A stretch of 24,244 nucleotides of DNA from an uncultured Clostridia bacterium (lineage in GTDB: Bacteria > Bacillota > Clostridia > TANB77 > CAG-508). The position numbers and the translations under genes are program-made. Shown here one piece after another: positions 22,315-24,244 of this stretch. Each line of letters starts with the position of its first letter. The stretch's first letter is position 1. The stretch lies in NCBI GenBank assembly GCA_944390615.1, contig CALXRJ010000091.1, positions 1 to 24,244 on the forward strand, given 5' to 3'. Under the pieces are notes generated by a model. The model was not told where the DNA came from. It searched no databases and was given only the letters and a program-made list of their open reading frames with translations.

Positions 22315-24078
22315 ATGATAAAATTATTGAAGAACTTAGGGAAAAAAGAATGGGCTTTAGCAGTAGTTTGTTTCATTTTAATCGTAGGTCAAGTATGGCT
22401 AGAACTAAAAATGCCAGACTACATGTCACAAATAACAGTATTAGTACAAACAGAAGGAAGCCAAATGTCAGAAATTATCGAAAATGGAGCCTATATGTTA
22501 GGATGTGCCTTAGGAAGTTTAATCTCGGCAATCATTGTAGGATACATTATCTCTGGCATAGCAGCAACATTTTCTATGAATGTTAGAAAAAAATTATTTT
22601 ATAAAGTTGAAAATTTAGCCATGAGTGAAATAAAAGACTTTTCAACAAGTAGTTTAATTACAAGAACCACCAATGATATTACCCAAATACAAATGTTAGT
22701 TGCCATGGGATTGCAACTTATGGTAAAAGCACCAATTACAGCGGTTTGGGCTATTAGCAAAATCTTAAATAAAAGTTGGCAATGGAGTGCCCTTACAGGA
22801 GTGGGAGTTGTCATCTTATTATCTGTTATAGGAATTTTAATGGTAATTGTAATGCCTAAATTTAAAATTGTACAAAAATTAATTGATAAAGTAAATGGTG
22901 TAACAAGAGAAAACTTAACAGGAATTCGAGTAGTTCGAGCATTTAATGCGGAAAAATATCAAGAAGACAAATTCGAAGAAGTAAATACACGTCTTACGAA
23001 TCAACAATTATTTAACCAAAAAACATTTGCTATTCTTTCACCAACGATGTATTTGGTTATGTATTTCTTAACACTTGGTATTTATTTTATAGGAGCCTAT
23101 TTAATCAGAGACTCATTAATGGCTGATAAAATTGGAATATTTGGAGATATGGTAGTATTTAGCTCTTATGGAATGCAAGTAATTATGTCATTTTTAATGC
23201 TTGCCATGATTTTTATGATGTTACCACGTGCCCAAGTATCAGCAGAACGTATTAATGAAGTACTAGATACCGATATTACCATAAAAGATGGAAATATCAA
23301 TTCTGATACGACAAAAGAAGTGGGAACCGTAGAGTTTAAAAATGTATCTTTCAAATATCCAGATGGAGATGAGTATGTTTTAAAAGACATATCCTTTAAA
23401 GCAGGAAAAGGAGAAACAGTAGCATTTATTGGTTCTACTGGTTCTGGAAAATCAACTTTAATCAACTTAATTCCAAGATTTTATGATGTAACAGAAGGAG
23501 AAGTATTAGTAGATGGTGTTAATGTAAAAGATTATACCCAAGAATATTTACATAATAAAATCGGATATGTATCACAAAAAGCAGTAATTTTTAATGACAC
23601 CGTAAAAGGCAATGTTGCTTATGGAGATAACGGAAAAGGAGAAATTCCAGACGAAAAAGTAAAAAAAGCAATTGAAGTAGCCCAAGGAAAAGACTTTGTT
23701 GAAAAAATGGAAAATGGATATGAAACACACATGTCACAAGGTGGTACTAATGTATCAGGAGGACAAAAACAAAGAATTTCTATTGCAAGAGCAATCGCAA
23801 GAGATCCAGAAATCTATATATTTGATGATAGTTTCTCAGCATTAGACTATAAAACAGATAGTGTTTTAAGAAAAGAATTAAAAAAATATACCGGAGATAG
23901 AACAACACTAATTGTAGCACAAAGAATCGGAACCATTATGAATGCTGATAAAATATTAGTACTAGATGAAGGAAAAATTGTAGGAATGGGAACACATAAA
24001 GAATTATTGAAAAACTGCGAAGTATATAAACAAATAGCTATTTCGCAATTGTCAAAGGAGGAATTAGAAGATGCCTAG
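22315..24078 (+). CDS. ABC exporter half, heterodimeric multidrug type, degenerate-site subunit
   Basis: A full-length half-transporter of 587 residues: six membrane helices (about 10-300) followed by an ABC ATPase. ATG 22315 is preferred because AAGGA (22301-22305) lies 9 nt upstream; ATG 22306, in frame, touches that site. Walker A is GSTGSGKST (373-381) and the signature VSGGQ (480-484). Walker B ends in two aspartates (D504, D505 in IFDDSFSALD), where an active subunit has Asp-Glu, and the switch His is Gln (Q536 in VAQRI). These changes are known from the TM287-type subunit of heterodimeric exporters, in which one nucleotide site is non-hydrolytic. The next gene, overlapping by 8 bp, is the partner. 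Substrate is unknown; drugs, peptides or lipids are possible for this group. Confidence 0.92.
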   Translation: MIKLLKNLGKKEWALAVVCFILIVGQVWLELKMPDYMSQITVLVQTEGSQMSEIIENGAYMLGCALGSLISAIIVGYIISGIAATFSMNVRKKLFYKVENLAMSEIKDFSTSSLITRTTNDITQIQMLVAMGLQLMVKAPITAVWAISKILNKSWQWSALTGVGVVILLSVIGILMVIVMPKFKIVQKLIDKVNGVTRENLTGIRVVRAFNAEKYQEDKFEEVNTRLTNQQLFNQKTFAILSPTMYLVMYFLTLGIYFIGAYLIRDSLMADKIGIFGDMVVFSSYGMQVIMSFLMLAMIFMMLPRAQVSAERINEVLDTDITIKDGNINSDTTKEVGTVEFKNVSFKYPDGDEYVLKDISFKAGKGETVAFIGSTGSGKSTLINLIPRFYDVTEGEVLVDGVNVKDYTQEYLHNKIGYVSQKAVIFNDTVKGNVAYGDNGKGEIPDEKVKKAIEVAQGKDFVEKMENGYETHMSQGGTNVSGGQKQRISIARAIARDPEIYIFDDSFSALDYKTDSVLRKELKKYTGDRTTLIVAQRIGTIMNADKILVLDEGKIVGMGTHKELLKNCEVYKQIAISQLSKEELEDA

Positions 24079-24244
24079 AGGAGGACCAATGGGAAGGGGG
24101 GCAAACCCTCAAGATAAAGCAAAAGATTTTAAAGGGGCAATGAAAAGGCTTTTTTCAGAATTAAAACCTTTTAGAATATTAGTATACATAGCACTTGTTT
24201 TAGCAGTGCTAGGCTCTATTATGTCCATCATTGCTCCGAATCAA
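24071..24244 (+). CDS. ABC exporter half, partner subunit (3' end cut by window edge)
   Basis: Only the first 58 codons are present. ATG 24071 lies 9 nt after AAAGGAGG and overlaps the upstream stop by 8 bp, so translation is coupled. The N-terminus is glycine- and proline-rich (MPRGGPMGRGA), followed by KAKDFKGAMKRLFSELKPF and the first membrane helix. This layout is typical of the second subunit of clostridial heterodimeric ABC exporters (TM288 type), which normally carries the catalytic Walker B Glu and switch His. These cannot be checked here. Confidence 0.85.
   Translation, partial: MPRGGPMGRGANPQDKAKDFKGAMKRLFSELKPFRILVYIALVLAVLGSIMSIIAPNQ

Noticed and set aside
22251..22586. Plus-strand ORF of 111 codons overlapping the start of the ABC exporter gene
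   Set aside because: It begins within the -35 box of a near-consensus promoter and lies in another frame of a clear ABC exporter gene; its protein has no recognisable family features.
1..24244. CRISPR array, tRNA, rRNA or complete insertion sequence
   Set aside because: No regularly spaced direct repeats, cloverleaf-type segments, rRNA-like stretches or intact transposase genes were seen on either strand.

Overview
The window is AT-rich, with Shine-Dalgarno sites of the AGGAGG type, SigA-like promoters with 17-bp spacers, AGA-dominated arginine codons and sporulation genes (a sipL-type protein and a yunB-type protein). Together these point to a spore-forming, anaerobic-type member of the Clostridia, probably gut-associated. 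The species cannot be named from the sequence alone.

Region 1 (1-6261) is a run of plus-strand genes that looks like one cell-envelope and housekeeping operon: ftsX (left end cut), two tandem coiled-coil/M23 murein hydrolases, an S41 carboxyl-terminal protease (ctpA type), pgsA and prmC. FtsEX controls hydrolases of this type from the membrane, so ftsX and the two hydrolases probably work as one unit. Before ctpA lies an unusual element: a strong Shine-Dalgarno, a 9-codon mini-ORF and a perfect 11-bp hairpin.

Region 2 (6402-9347) holds a cysteine-rich twin-CBS protein, then the spore genes sipL (DUF3794 plus LysM) and yunB. yunB is broken by one extra base near 8850-8855. A hairpin at 9313-9347 separates these genes from the convergent deoD.

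Region 3 (9387-13085): deoD (purine nucleoside phosphorylase, minus strand) diverges from pyrG (CTP synthase). pyrG has a clear promoter and a 140-nt leader with mutually complementary segments. A CmpB-type membrane protein with an undecapeptide-repeat tail follows and ends at a strong terminator.

Region 4 (13107-20009) is the transport region. A monocistronic, unusual protein joins a helical, weakly hydrophobic N-terminal region to an ABC ATPase with a divergent signature motif; it has its own promoter and terminator. Next is a two-gene operon of ABC-ATPase/FtsX-permease fusions, preceded by two palindromes, an extended -10 promoter and a structured leader, and closed by a terminator.

Region 5 (20036-22206) looks accessory: an AAA-ATPase-like/PD-(D/E)XK protein, then the decayed C-terminal end of an Rpn/PDDEXK family gene, and two long palindromes. 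Region 6 (22251-24244) is a consensus promoter followed by a heterodimeric ABC exporter. The first subunit has a degenerate ATPase site; the second subunit is cut by the right edge.

No rRNA, tRNA, CRISPR array or complete insertion sequence was seen. The least-explained items are the ABC protein at 13171-15081, the ctpA translation-initiation region and the pyrG leader.
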